Positions 36,341 through 45,710 of a stretch of DNA of 64,000 nt are shown here, piece by piece. The DNA comes from Clostridiales bacterium (GTDB lineage: Bacteria; Bacillota; Clostridia; Christensenellales; Borkfalkiaceae), in NCBI GenBank assembly GCA_015069285.1, contig SVIX01000002.1, positions 1 to 64,000 of the forward strand, in the 5' to 3' direction. Under the pieces are notes generated by a model that was given only the letters and a program-made list of their open reading frames with translations, searched no databases and had not been told where the DNA came from. A program made the translations under genes and the position numbers. How positions within the stretch are numbered: position 1 is the stretch's first letter; each line of letters opens with the position of its first letter.

Positions 36341-36796
36341 TTATTCACCCTCCTTTACACGAAGGTCGGTAAGGCGTTTATTTTCGCCAAGCTCCGTAAT
36401 TTGTTTAACAAAATCGTTCATAACCGCCGAAAACTTTGCGCCTTCCGCCGCGGATACCCATTCCAAACGCGTACGTTCTTTTTCGATTCCCATATAATTA
36501 AGGAAACTAAACAACGTTGCCATTCTTCTTCTTGTATAATAATTACCTGTTACGTAATGGCAATCCCCGGGGTGGCAACCGCAAAGAATGACGCCGTCTG
36601 CCCCTTGTTGGAACGCTTTCAATACGAACGTGGGATTTACACGGCAAGAACAAGGAACTCTGATAATTTTTACGTTTGCCGGATAAGTTAAACGACTCGA
36701 CCCCGCAAGGTCAGCGCCCGCATACGAACACCAATTACAACAAAACGCCACGATATTGGGGGTAAATTCTTTCTTTTCCGTTTTTACTTCTTGCAT
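36341..36796 (-). CDS. MvhD/FlxD-like hydrogenase iron-sulfur (electron transfer) subunit
   Basis: NIVAFCCNWCSYAGADLAGSSRL...IIRVPCSCRVNPTFVLKAFQQGADGVILCGCHPGDCHYVTGNY. Confidence 0.92.
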   Translation of the reverse strand: MQEVKTEKKEFTPNIVAFCCNWCSYAGADLAGSSRLTYPANVKIIRVPCSCRVNPTFVLKAFQQGADGVILCGCHPGDCHYVTGNYYTRRRMATLFSFLNYMGIEKERTRLEWVSAAEGAKFSAVMNDFVKQITELGENKRLTDLRVKEGE

Positions 36797-38775
36797 ATCG
36801 TTTCCACCTCCGACATAATTTGCTTGGAGCTAAATCCCTTCAAGTCCATAGCGCCCGAAGGGCAGGTTACCGTACAAGCGCCACAACCTTGACATACGGC
36901 AGGATTGACGGACGCAACTCTGCGTATTTCCGTTTTGCCACCGCCAAGACGGAACTCTTTATCCACGTAGGTAATCGCGCCGTACGCGCATACGTTCGCG
37001 CATTGGCTACACCCGTTACACATATTTTCGTCGGGCGTCGCTACGCAAGGATTAGTCTTTAACTTATCTTTCACAAGCAATCCAATAACCTTTGCGGCGC
37101 ACGCAGAGGCTTGCGATACCGTTTCGGGAATATCTTTCGGTCCTTGGCATACGCCCGCAAGATACACGCCTGCCGTGGGGCTTTCCACGGGACGAAGTTT
37201 TGCGTGCGATTCCGTGAGGAAGTTGTTCGTATCGATACTTGCCGTCAAAAGCGTCGCTACCTTTCTTACCGAGGGTTCAGGTTCGATTGCCGTCGCCAAA
37301 ACGACCAAATCCGATTCAATGGTGATTTGTTCGTTGTCGATAAGATTCGAACCTTGCACCATCAACTTACCGTTTTCGTTATAAACTTTACCGACCATAC
37401 CTTTAATATAGTCTACGCCGTACTGCTCCACCGCGCGACGATAGAATTCGTCGTAATTTTTACCCGGCGTACGTACGTCAATATAAAATACGTGTACTTC
37501 GGTGTCAGGATATTTTTCACGGATAAGCATTGCGTGTTTCGCCGTATACATACAACAAATTTTAGAACAATAGGGTTTACCGCAACCGCTCGTATCACGC
37601 GAACCCACGCATTGAATAAAGGTAACTACTTTCGGGTGTTCCCCGTCGGAAGGACGGAGCAGAACGCCGTTCGTAGGACCTGCCGCGTTCATCAAACGCT
37701 CTAATTCCAAAGAAGTGATAACGTCTTTATTGTCTGCGTAACCGTACTCGTTAAAGTTATCAAGCGCGATAGGTTTAAAGCCCGTTGCAACGACGATCGC
37801 GCCGTATTGACGTTCAATAAACGTATCTTTTTGTTCGTAATCAATCGCGCCTACGCCACAGAATTTTTGACAAATTCCGCATTTGCCCGTTTTTAATTTA
37901 AGGCATTGTTCGGGGTCGATTACCGCTACGTTAGGAATAGCTTGCGCAAACGGAATGTAGATAGCAGGACGAGTATTTAAGCCCATATTAAAAGTATTTA
38001 AGCCTTTTTTCGAAGGGCATTTTTCCATACAAATTTTACAGCCCGTACATTTCGTTTCGTCTACGTATCTTGCCTTACGACGAATTTTTACGCTAAAATT
38101 CCCTACGAAGCCTTTAACGTCTTCCACTTCCGAATAGGACAAAATATCTATTTTCTCGTGTTGCGCGCAATCAACCATTTTAGGCGTCAAAATACACGCG
38201 GAACAATCGAGCGTAGGGAAAGTTTTATCGATTTGCGCCATTCTACCGCCAATCGTTGCGTTTTTCTCTACGATATCCACTTCAAAGCCTGCGTCCGCAA
38301 TATCAAGCGCGGCTTGAATACCCGCAATACCACCACCGATAACCAACGCGCGTTTTACTACGGGGCTTTCGCCTGCCATAAGCGGAGCGTTAAGTTTTAC
38401 TTTTGCAATCGCGGTACGAACAAGGATAATCGCCTTTTCCGTTGCTTCTTCCATATCTTTATGTATCCACGAACAATGCTCACGGATATTTGCAATTTCT
38501 ACAAGATAAGGATTTAAACCTGCCGCTTCCGCAGCTTTACGGAAAGTCGCTTCGTGCATTCTCGGCGAACAAGCGCCAACTACGATGCCCGTTAAATTGT
38601 GTTCTTTAATCGCCTGCTTAATAAGCTGTTGCCCGTTTTCCGAACACATATATTGATAATTTGCGGAGAATACGACGCCCGGTTCGTCTTTGATGACTTC
38701 CGCGACCCTCTCCACGTCTACCGTTGCAGCGATATTGCTTCCGCACCAACAAATAAAAACACCTATTCTTTGCAT
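36784..38775 (-). CDS. hdrA: Heterodisulfide reductase subunit A-like flavoprotein
   Basis: IGVFICWCGSNIAATVDV...GACSPRMHEATFR...ALVIGGGIAGIQAALDIADAGFEVDIVEK...CTGCKICMEKCP, CNGCSQCANVC, CQGCGACTVTCPSGAM. Confidence 0.95.
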   Translation of the reverse strand: MQRIGVFICWCGSNIAATVDVERVAEVIKDEPGVVFSANYQYMCSENGQQLIKQAIKEHNLTGIVVGACSPRMHEATFRKAAEAAGLNPYLVEIANIREHCSWIHKDMEEATEKAIILVRTAIAKVKLNAPLMAGESPVVKRALVIGGGIAGIQAALDIADAGFEVDIVEKNATIGGRMAQIDKTFPTLDCSACILTPKMVDCAQHEKIDILSYSEVEDVKGFVGNFSVKIRRKARYVDETKCTGCKICMEKCPSKKGLNTFNMGLNTRPAIYIPFAQAIPNVAVIDPEQCLKLKTGKCGICQKFCGVGAIDYEQKDTFIERQYGAIVVATGFKPIALDNFNEYGYADNKDVITSLELERLMNAAGPTNGVLLRPSDGEHPKVVTFIQCVGSRDTSGCGKPYCSKICCMYTAKHAMLIREKYPDTEVHVFYIDVRTPGKNYDEFYRRAVEQYGVDYIKGMVGKVYNENGKLMVQGSNLIDNEQITIESDLVVLATAIEPEPSVRKVATLLTASIDTNNFLTESHAKLRPVESPTAGVYLAGVCQGPKDIPETVSQASACAAKVIGLLVKDKLKTNPCVATPDENMCNGCSQCANVCAYGAITYVDKEFRLGGGKTEIRRVASVNPAVCQGCGACTVTCPSGAMDLKGFSSKQIMSEVETICKK

Positions 38776-38807
38776 TTTATTTACTCTCTTTTCTATTTAT
38801 TTTTCTA

Positions 38808-39194
38808 TTATTTATTGTACTTTCTGTACGCGCTTACCAAAAGCTGTTGAGGAATCAGCTCGTCGACTATCGGCGGAATTTCCTCGGCTTTTATACCGTT
38901 TTTGCCTTGCATACGGATTACCGTATCTCGTACCGCTTCCACGACTGCCGCAGGCGCTACGCCACGGGGACAACGCTCTACGCAAGCCATACAAGAAAGA
39001 CAGTTCCAAATTGCCTTACATTCCAACAGCTCGTCAATCTTACCTTTGCCAAGCATCGTTACGAATTGATGCGGTTTTATATCCATATCCTTAAACGCCG
39101 GACAACGCCCGGAACATTTACCGCATTTCATACATTTTCTAACGTCCGTACCGCTGATGCGTTTGATGTTTTCAATACGTTCTTCTTTCGTCAC
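38808..39194 (-). CDS. hdrC: Heterodisulfide reductase subunit C-like 4Fe-4S protein
   Basis: CMKCGKCSGRCPAF...CLSCMACVERCPRG, 128 aa. Confidence 0.92.
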   Translation of the reverse strand: MTKEERIENIKRISGTDVRKCMKCGKCSGRCPAFKDMDIKPHQFVTMLGKGKIDELLECKAIWNCLSCMACVERCPRGVAPAAVVEAVRDTVIRMQGKNGIKAEEIPPIVDELIPQQLLVSAYRKYNK

Positions 39195-39970
39195 TTTTGC
39201 ACCCCCAACGCTTCCGCGAGAAGTTCGGTAAAATACTTGACGGGCAAGATATTATCACCGTTTACTTGTAAATTATATAAGCAAAGCGGACAAGCGGTAA
39301 TTACTTCTTCCGCACCCTTTTCTTTTGCGCTCGTCAAAACCTTACGGCTTTTTTGTTTGGGCAGTTCGCTGTTTTTGAGCGATACGTACGCACCGCAACA
39401 CTCGTTTCTAAACGGGTATGTAACGGGCGTACCGCCGATTGCGCGGATAAAATCTTCGATAATCGTAGGATTTTCGGGATTATCAAACGCTAAAACAGAG
39501 GAAGGACGCAACAAAAGGCAACCGTAATACGCCCCGACTTTCCTGTTGATAGGGTTTACCACCGCTTTTTTAATATTGTCAAAACCTACGAGATTTTTTA
39601 ACATTTCCAAATAATGTAAAACTTCCGTTTCACCTTTATACGGTTCGTCAAGTTTTAAATAATTGTTCGCGCGGAACTGAATATCCGCATTATTTTTCAT
39701 ATCGTCGTTCGTGCGTTTAATTACGTTATGGCAAGCGGAGCAAAGGGTTAAAAGCTTTCCTCCGTTTTTCTTGGCGTAATCAAGCGCGCGCACCGCCGAA
39801 AGCTTCGTCGCGATTTCGTCCGTACCCATAGGATATACGCCACCGCAACATTGCCAATTTTCCACTTCTTCCATATCTACGCCGAGGGCTTTCGCGCAAA
39901 GACGAGCCGTTTCGTCAAGCTCTTTTGCTTTTGTCCTCAACGTACAACCGGGATAGTAACTGATTTTCAT
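39191..39970 (-). CDS. hdrB: Heterodisulfide reductase subunit B-like protein (two CCG domains)
   Basis: YYPGCTLRTKAKELDETARLCAKALGV...WQCCGG...CSACH and YYGCLLLRPSS...NECCGAY...CPLCLYNL. Confidence 0.94.
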   Translation of the reverse strand: MKISYYPGCTLRTKAKELDETARLCAKALGVDMEEVENWQCCGGVYPMGTDEIATKLSAVRALDYAKKNGGKLLTLCSACHNVIKRTNDDMKNNADIQFRANNYLKLDEPYKGETEVLHYLEMLKNLVGFDNIKKAVVNPINRKVGAYYGCLLLRPSSVLAFDNPENPTIIEDFIRAIGGTPVTYPFRNECCGAYVSLKNSELPKQKSRKVLTSAKEKGAEEVITACPLCLYNLQVNGDNILPVKYFTELLAEALGVQK

Positions 39971-40004
39971 ATTTCTACGCTACCTTCTACTCTAATAATT
40001 TTAC

Positions 40005-41390
40005 TCATTTCTGAGGATACGCCATTTCTTCCGGGCGGAATACTTCATCAAATTTTTCCGCGGTCAAGAAACCAAGCGCAACGCAAGCTTCCTTCAAGGA
40101 AATGTTCTCTTTGTAAGCTTTCTTTGCCGTTTTCGCCGCGTTCTCATAACCGATATAAGGATTGAGCGCCGTTACCAACATTAACGAATTGTAAAGGTTA
40201 TGGTGCATTTTTTCCTTATTTGCTTTTATGCCCGTCACGCAGTTCTTCTCAAACGAAGTGATACCGTCTGCAAGCAAACGAACGGATTGCAAGAAATTGT
40301 AAATAATCACGGGCATAAATACGTTTAATTCAAAATTCCCTTGCGACGCGCCGACGCCTACAGCGACGTCGTTTGCCATAACTTGCACGGCAACCATCGT
40401 CATCGATTCGCATTGAGTCGGATTTACCTTCCCCGGCATAATCGAAGACCCCGGTTCGTTTTCGGGAATAAAAATCTCTCCAAGCCCGTCACGCGGTCCG
40501 CTGGCAAGCCAACGAACGTCGTTTGCAATTTTCATCAAGTTGCAAGCAAGTGCTTTAAGCGCGCCGTGCGCAAATACGAGTTCGTCTTTCGCTGTAAGCG
40601 CGTGATATTTATTTTCAGCGGTTACGAACTTCTTACCCGTAAGCTCGCTTACTTGTAACGCAACTTCCTCCGCGAAACCTTTCGGCGCGTTCAATCCCGT
40701 ACCAACTGCCGTACCGCCAAGGGCAAGCTCTTTTAACCCGTCGAGCGCAAGCATAAGTTGTGCCTTCGTCTTTTCCACCATATTGCGCCAACCGCTAATT
40801 TCTTGAGAAAAGGCAATGGGAACAGCGTCTTGTAAATGCGTTCTTCCGCTTTTTACAATCCCTTCGTTTTCCGCTTCCAAACGCTGAAGGGTTGCAATCA
40901 ACGTATCCATCGCGGGGAATAAATTGTCCTCAATGGCAACCACCGCCGCAATATGCATTGCTGTGGGGAAAGTATCGTTTGAACTTTGGCTCTTATTGAT
41001 ATCGTCGTTTGGATGCAACAATTTTTGCCCAACGATTTCGTTTCCGCGATTCGCAATAACTTCGTTTGCGTTCATATTCGATTGCGTACCGCTACCCGTT
41101 TGCCATACGACGAGCGGGAAATGACCGTTAAGTTCTCCCGAAATCACTTCGTCGCAAGCGGAACAAATAGCGTTTTTCTTTTCTTCGGATAACTTTCCAA
41201 GTTTCCAATTCGCAAGCGCCGCGGCTTTTTTTAATACACCAAACGCGCGCGTAATTTCACGGGGCATAATTTCGTCGCCAATACGGAAATTTTGATAACT
41301 TCTTTGCGTTTGCGCCGCCCAATATCTGTCTGCAGGAACTTGCATTTCTCCCATCGTGTCTTTTTCTATACGGTAATTCATTTTATTCAC
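40005..41390 (-). CDS. fumC: Class II fumarate hydratase
   Basis: [26 protein letters not shown]...[16 protein letters not shown]...[16 protein letters not shown]...[15 protein letters not shown]. Confidence 0.95.
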   Translation of the reverse strand: MNKMNYRIEKDTMGEMQVPADRYWAAQTQRSYQNFRIGDEIMPREITRAFGVLKKAAALANWKLGKLSEEKKNAICSACDEVISGELNGHFPLVVWQTGSGTQSNMNANEVIANRGNEIVGQKLLHPNDDINKSQSSNDTFPTAMHIAAVVAIEDNLFPAMDTLIATLQRLEAENEGIVKSGRTHLQDAVPIAFSQEISGWRNMVEKTKAQLMLALDGLKELALGGTAVGTGLNAPKGFAEEVALQVSELTGKKFVTAENKYHALTAKDELVFAHGALKALACNLMKIANDVRWLASGPRDGLGEIFIPENEPGSSIMPGKVNPTQCESMTMVAVQVMANDVAVGVGASQGNFELNVFMPVIIYNFLQSVRLLADGITSFEKNCVTGIKANKEKMHHNLYNSLMLVTALNPYIGYENAAKTAKKAYKENISLKEACVALGFLTAEKFDEVFRPEEMAYPQK

Positions 41391-41395
41391 TCCGA

Positions 41396-42346
41396 TTAAA
41401 TTTCAATTTGCGCGATAACGCCCTTCAATACGTTTGCGCTGTGTTGCATTTTTTCAAGTTCTTCGCTGGAAAGCTTGGGGGTAAGGGTCGTAATAACACC
41501 TTCGTTTCCAATAGCGCAAAGCGTGGAAAGCGCCACGTCGGAAATGCCGTATTCGCCGTCTAAAACCGTCGAAACGGGCAAAATCGTACAAGCCGAAGAA
41601 TAAATCGCGTTCACGATTTTCGTTACGCAAGCCGCGATTCCGTAGAAGGTCGCGCCTTTTCCTGCGATAATTTGACCGCCCGATTTCTTCACGTATTCTT
41701 CCACTTCTTCACGGGAATAGGGCGCTACGGTAAGCGCGTCTTTTTCCGTAAGCGTATTTTCGTATTCAGCAAGAGGGATACCCGAGATATCCGCCGTGGA
41801 CCAAGCCACGAACGAGGAATCACCGTGTTCCCCTAAAACGTACGCGTGTACTTGTTGTTGATTTACAGAATAAAGTTCGGACAAACGAGTTCTCAAACGA
41901 ATACTGTCAAGCGTCGTACCCGTCCCGATAACGCGGTTTTTAGGCACACCCGTTATCTTGCAGAACACGTAGGTAAGAATATCTACGGGATTCGCCACGA
42001 ACAAGTAAAGGGAATTAGGGCAATATTTTACGATTTGCGGAGCAATGCTCTTTAAAATATTTACGTTGATTTGTGTTAAATCAATACGCGATTGACCGGG
42101 TTTTCTACCCACCCCCGACGTCACGATAACGATATCCGACCCAACGGCGTCTTCGTACGTACCAAAATAAATTTTTGCAGGGGAAAGATACGGGGTAGCT
42201 TGTCTTATATCCATAGCCTCCCCTTTCGCTTTTGCCTCGTTGACGTCAATCAATACGATTTCCGCTACCGAACCGGTTGCAACCAAAGTGTAGGCAACGG
42301 TTGCGCCAACCGAACCTGCACCGATGATAGTAACTTTGTTGTTCAT
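41396..42346 (-). CDS. LDH/MDH-family dehydrogenase, predicted malate-specific (Arg at specificity position)
   Basis: [19 protein letters not shown]...[16 protein letters not shown]...ANPVDILTY...[12 protein letters not shown]...[12 protein letters not shown]. Confidence 0.88.
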   Translation of the reverse strand: MNNKVTIIGAGSVGATVAYTLVATGSVAEIVLIDVNEAKAKGEAMDIRQATPYLSPAKIYFGTYEDAVGSDIVIVTSGVGRKPGQSRIDLTQINVNILKSIAPQIVKYCPNSLYLFVANPVDILTYVFCKITGVPKNRVIGTGTTLDSIRLRTRLSELYSVNQQQVHAYVLGEHGDSSFVAWSTADISGIPLAEYENTLTEKDALTVAPYSREEVEEYVKKSGGQIIAGKGATFYGIAACVTKIVNAIYSSACTILPVSTVLDGEYGISDVALSTLCAIGNEGVITTLTPKLSSEELEKMQHSANVLKGVIAQIEI

Positions 42347-42434
42347 AGTTTTTTCTCCGTTTTATTTGATTATTATTTGAGTATAATCAAGAAAAAGAAT
42401 ATACTTTCCCCATCTTTATACTCAATGCCTTACT

Positions 42435-42463
42435 ATTATACCACAAAATTCGACGAATAACAA
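42435..42463 (-). promoter_or_regulatory. Promoter of 12.5-kb fumarate operon (TTGTTA-17-TATAAT, extended -10 TGG)
   Basis: Minus strand TTGTTA TTCGTCGAATTTTGTGG TATAAT. Confidence 0.75.
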
Positions 42464-42537
42464 ATACTTGACAACTACTTAGCGGAATTTTTAATCGTTA
42501 AATCGATAAATTTTTATCTTTTGCAAAAAAAAGAAAA

Positions 42538-42562
42538 ACACCCGTGCAAAATACACGAGTGT
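42538..42562 (-). terminator. Terminator downstream of DUF308 gene
   Basis: ACACTCGTG-TATTTTG-CACGGGTGT then TTTTCTTTTTTTT on minus strand. Confidence 0.8.
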
Positions 42563-42578
42563 AAAATTGACGTTTATT

Positions 42579-43058
42579 TTAATCTTCCGTAACGGCAGTA
42601 GCTAAAACGAGTCCACCTTCAATAATCGTTAAAATTCCGCTCAGGATAAAGACCCATTCTATCGTATTCCCTTGGTTAAAGAGGAATAACAATCCGATTA
42701 TAAAGCATAACACGGGAACGGCGTATTGACAAATCGTTTGCCAAAGAGTAGCGCAACGAACGCGGGTTTTAATTTTTTCGTACAGCAACAAGATACCGAC
42801 GACGAGCAATATTGCCCCTAAAACGTATAATACCGCTTTAATAATCGTCCAACCGCATAAAATAATTACGATTCCCACTACGGCTTTCACAACCGCAGGC
42901 GGTATTAGACGGTTAAATAAATCGATTACGGCAAAGGCAATTAATCCTAACCCAAGCACCGTCATCAAAATACTTATAAATCTTCCGCGAAGCGTTATTA
43001 GTAATACACCGAGCGTAATTGTAAATAGCGCCGAAATAATTTTTTCTGTTTTTTTCAT
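42579..43058 (-). CDS. DUF308/HdeD-like membrane protein
   Basis: 159 aa, about six TM segments in paired repeats. Confidence 0.72.
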   Translation of the reverse strand: MKKTEKIISALFTITLGVLLITLRGRFISILMTVLGLGLIAFAVIDLFNRLIPPAVVKAVVGIVIILCGWTIIKAVLYVLGAILLVVGILLLYEKIKTRVRCATLWQTICQYAVPVLCFIIGLLFLFNQGNTIEWVFILSGILTIIEGGLVLATAVTED

Positions 43059-43461
43059 AAGAGATTCCCCTTTCGTCGAACTTTATATTTTATGCGCCAA
43101 AACGCGTCACGGCAACACGGATACATCCGTTCTAATATCAACACAATGCAAGCGACGTATTCGCGTTAAGCAAGTCTATTCCTATTATTGCGCTGTCGCA
43201 AGAAAAAGTATACTCTTTAAAATTTCTTTTAGGTTGTACGACTTTGCAACGAAAGTTGCAAAGCGTTACCAACCGTTTTTCTTTCGTAAAATCCATTTCT
43301 CTAACGCAAGCAAGTTCGGCGCCTTTTCCGACTTCCGCTTTTTATTTTAAGAATAAACGGCTATACGACTACGCTTATTCAATTCCTACGAGAGAGTTTT
43401 CTTTACGGATATATTATACTATATGATATCCATAAAAAATATGCCACCAAAATCCATTATT

Positions 43462-44385
43462 TTATAATTCGCTTACCCGTAAATTCGACATTACTTCTTC
43501 GTACTTGTCTTTCGTAAACGAAACTTGCCCCGTCGTCATAACCGTTGCCGTACCAGCCGCTACGCCCGCGCGTAAAATTTCCGATAACGGCGCGTCCTCT
43601 TTCAAAGCCATTGCCGCCGCTGCGACCATACCGTCCCCCGCGCCAACCGTTGAATTTACGGCTACGTTTAAACTCTTGCAATAATAATTTTTTCTACCGT
43701 CGGTAATGACCGCGCCTTGTTTCCCCAACGACAACAACACCCGTTTTGCTCCGCGGTCTATCAATTCGTAGCAACCCGCGAGCATATCGTCCTTATCTTG
43801 GATTCTTCTACCGAGCGTATTTTCCAACTCGTCTATATTCGGTTTTATCAAATCCGCGCCTTCTGCAATCGCCGAGCAAAGCCTATTTCCCGACGCGTCC
43901 ACAATTTTTAAAGACTTACTATCTACGGCGCGAGCCAAATTCCCGTAATAACTTTCTTCTACGCCACGAGGAAGCCCGCCCGATAAAACGGTAATAGAGC
44001 TCTGAGCGGAAATTTCACGAACGGTTGTTAAAACCTCTCCGAGTTTTTCTTTGGAAACGGCTTCCCCTACGTCGTTGACTTCGGTGAGCATCGCACGGCT
44101 ATCGATAAATTTATAATTCTCTCTCGCCCTGCCTTTATTCCAAACAAATCGGAAAGAAACGCCCTCTTTATTCAATGCGTTTTCAAACATATACCCGTTT
44201 TCGTTATACATAAAACCCGTAGCAAAAGCGTTACCCCCCAAACGCGTTACACCAATCGCCACGTTTAAAGCTTTACCGCCAAAAGAAAGCGTCTTGCTTT
44301 TTACCACGTTGGTTTTCCCTATATTCAACGAATCCAATTCAATCGTTACGTCTATACAAGGACTCATACACACCGTTAATATCAT
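43462..44385 (-). CDS. fruK: 1-phosphofructokinase (PfkB family)
   Basis: MILTVCMSPCIDVTIEL...GGKALNVAIGVTRLGG...VNSTVGAGDGMVAAAAMALK. Confidence 0.85.
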   Translation of the reverse strand: MILTVCMSPCIDVTIELDSLNIGKTNVVKSKTLSFGGKALNVAIGVTRLGGNAFATGFMYNENGYMFENALNKEGVSFRFVWNKGRARENYKFIDSRAMLTEVNDVGEAVSKEKLGEVLTTVREISAQSSITVLSGGLPRGVEESYYGNLARAVDSKSLKIVDASGNRLCSAIAEGADLIKPNIDELENTLGRRIQDKDDMLAGCYELIDRGAKRVLLSLGKQGAVITDGRKNYYCKSLNVAVNSTVGAGDGMVAAAAMALKEDAPLSEILRAGVAAGTATVMTTGQVSFTKDKYEEVMSNLRVSEL

Positions 44386-44550
44386 ATCTGTTTCCTCTTC
44401 TCAAAGTGACGGGCGTTTGCTTATTTTTAAATAACCCGTCTACTCATATTCCCCTAATTTTTTTAATATTATTTTAAAAGAATTATACAACAAAAAAATG
44501 ACAATATTAAGAAAAAATTGTAAAATTTTCCATTTATTTTCGTTTGCATA

Positions 44551-44586
44551 AAAAAACCGTTCTCCGTCCTTGGAAAACGGTTTTTC
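44551..44586 (-). terminator. Terminator downstream of pfkA
   Basis: AAAAACCGTTTTCC-loop-GGAGAACGGTTTTTTT-type hairpin on minus strand. Confidence 0.8.
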
Positions 44587-44592
44587 GTTTGC

Positions 44593-45555
44593 TTACATAG
44601 AAATCATTTGCAACGTTTCGTACAATTCGTAATTAAACGTCTTTTTCATAGATACCGCTTCGATAATATCCATTTCAATAATTTTATTATTGCGAATACC
44701 TACCGCGCGGTTTCCTATGCCTTCGTTAAGAAGTCTTACCGCTTTATTGCCAAACTGCGCCGCCAACATTCTATCCGCCATCGTAGGCGAACCTCCGCGT
44801 TGTACGTGACCGATACAAGTAGGACGAACGTCGTACGTAGTACTTGCCTGTAATTGTTTCGCAAACTGATCCGCGCTCATTGCGCCTTCTGCAACGACGA
44901 TGATATTCGAGTGCTTTCCGTTTGCACGCGAAGCGTTAATTTTCTCTATAATTTCTCCCATATCAAAAGCAATTTCGGGAACGACGATAATCTCCGCGCC
45001 GGACGCGATACCGCTATAAAGCGCAATATCCCCACAATGCCTACCCATAACTTCCACGACGGAAATACGCTCGTGCGAGGTCATCGTATCGCGCAACTTA
45101 TTAATAATATCTAAACAGGTATTTACCGCCGTATCAAAACCGAGCGCGTAATCGGTATATTCAATGTCGTTGTCAATCGTGGCGGGAATCCCAATCGTAG
45201 GCACGCCAAATTCCTCGGTAAGCGCTCTTGCACCGCGGAACGACCCGTCGCCACCGATAACGACCAATCCTTCAATTCCATATTTTTCAAGCGTTTTTAC
45301 CGCTTGTTGCTTGCCTTCTTTCGTAAGCATTTCAAGACATCTTGCCGAACGAAGTTTCGTCCCGCCAAGTTGTACGATATTGGATACGCTACGCATTTCC
45401 ATTGGAATTACGCAGTCTTCAATCAATCCAGCGTATCCGCGTTCAACGCCGAACACTTCCATACCAAAATAAATTCCCGAACGAACCACAGCGCGAATTG
45501 CGGCGTTCATACCAGGTGCATCTCCACCGCTTGTCAATAAGCCTATACGTTTCAT
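44593..45555 (-). CDS. pfkA: ATP-dependent 6-phosphofructokinase
   Basis: IGLLTSGGDAPGMNAAIRAVVRSG...VVIGGDGSFRGARAL (GGDGS, ATP type)...GHVQRGGSPTMADR. Confidence 0.96.
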   Translation of the reverse strand: MKRIGLLTSGGDAPGMNAAIRAVVRSGIYFGMEVFGVERGYAGLIEDCVIPMEMRSVSNIVQLGGTKLRSARCLEMLTKEGKQQAVKTLEKYGIEGLVVIGGDGSFRGARALTEEFGVPTIGIPATIDNDIEYTDYALGFDTAVNTCLDIINKLRDTMTSHERISVVEVMGRHCGDIALYSGIASGAEIIVVPEIAFDMGEIIEKINASRANGKHSNIIVVAEGAMSADQFAKQLQASTTYDVRPTCIGHVQRGGSPTMADRMLAAQFGNKAVRLLNEGIGNRAVGIRNNKIIEMDIIEAVSMKKTFNYELYETLQMISM

Positions 45556-45710
45556 AAACTTTTACCTCTCGTTTGTTTGTATCTCACGAATTTCCTTATA
45601 TCATTATGCGCCGTCGGTTTCCCCCGATTTTTTGCATACACATATATTATACCGATTTTTTAATAAAAAACAACCTTTTTTATAGCTTTTTTAGTATTTT
45701 CCCAAAAAGA

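Noticed and set aside
37111-37704. 197-aa + strand ORF antisense to hdrA
   Set aside because: Shadow ORF; the HdrA frame carries all cysteine motifs.
38847-39527. 226-aa + strand ORF antisense to hdrC/hdrB
   Set aside because: Spans two conserved genes in opposite orientation; no support.
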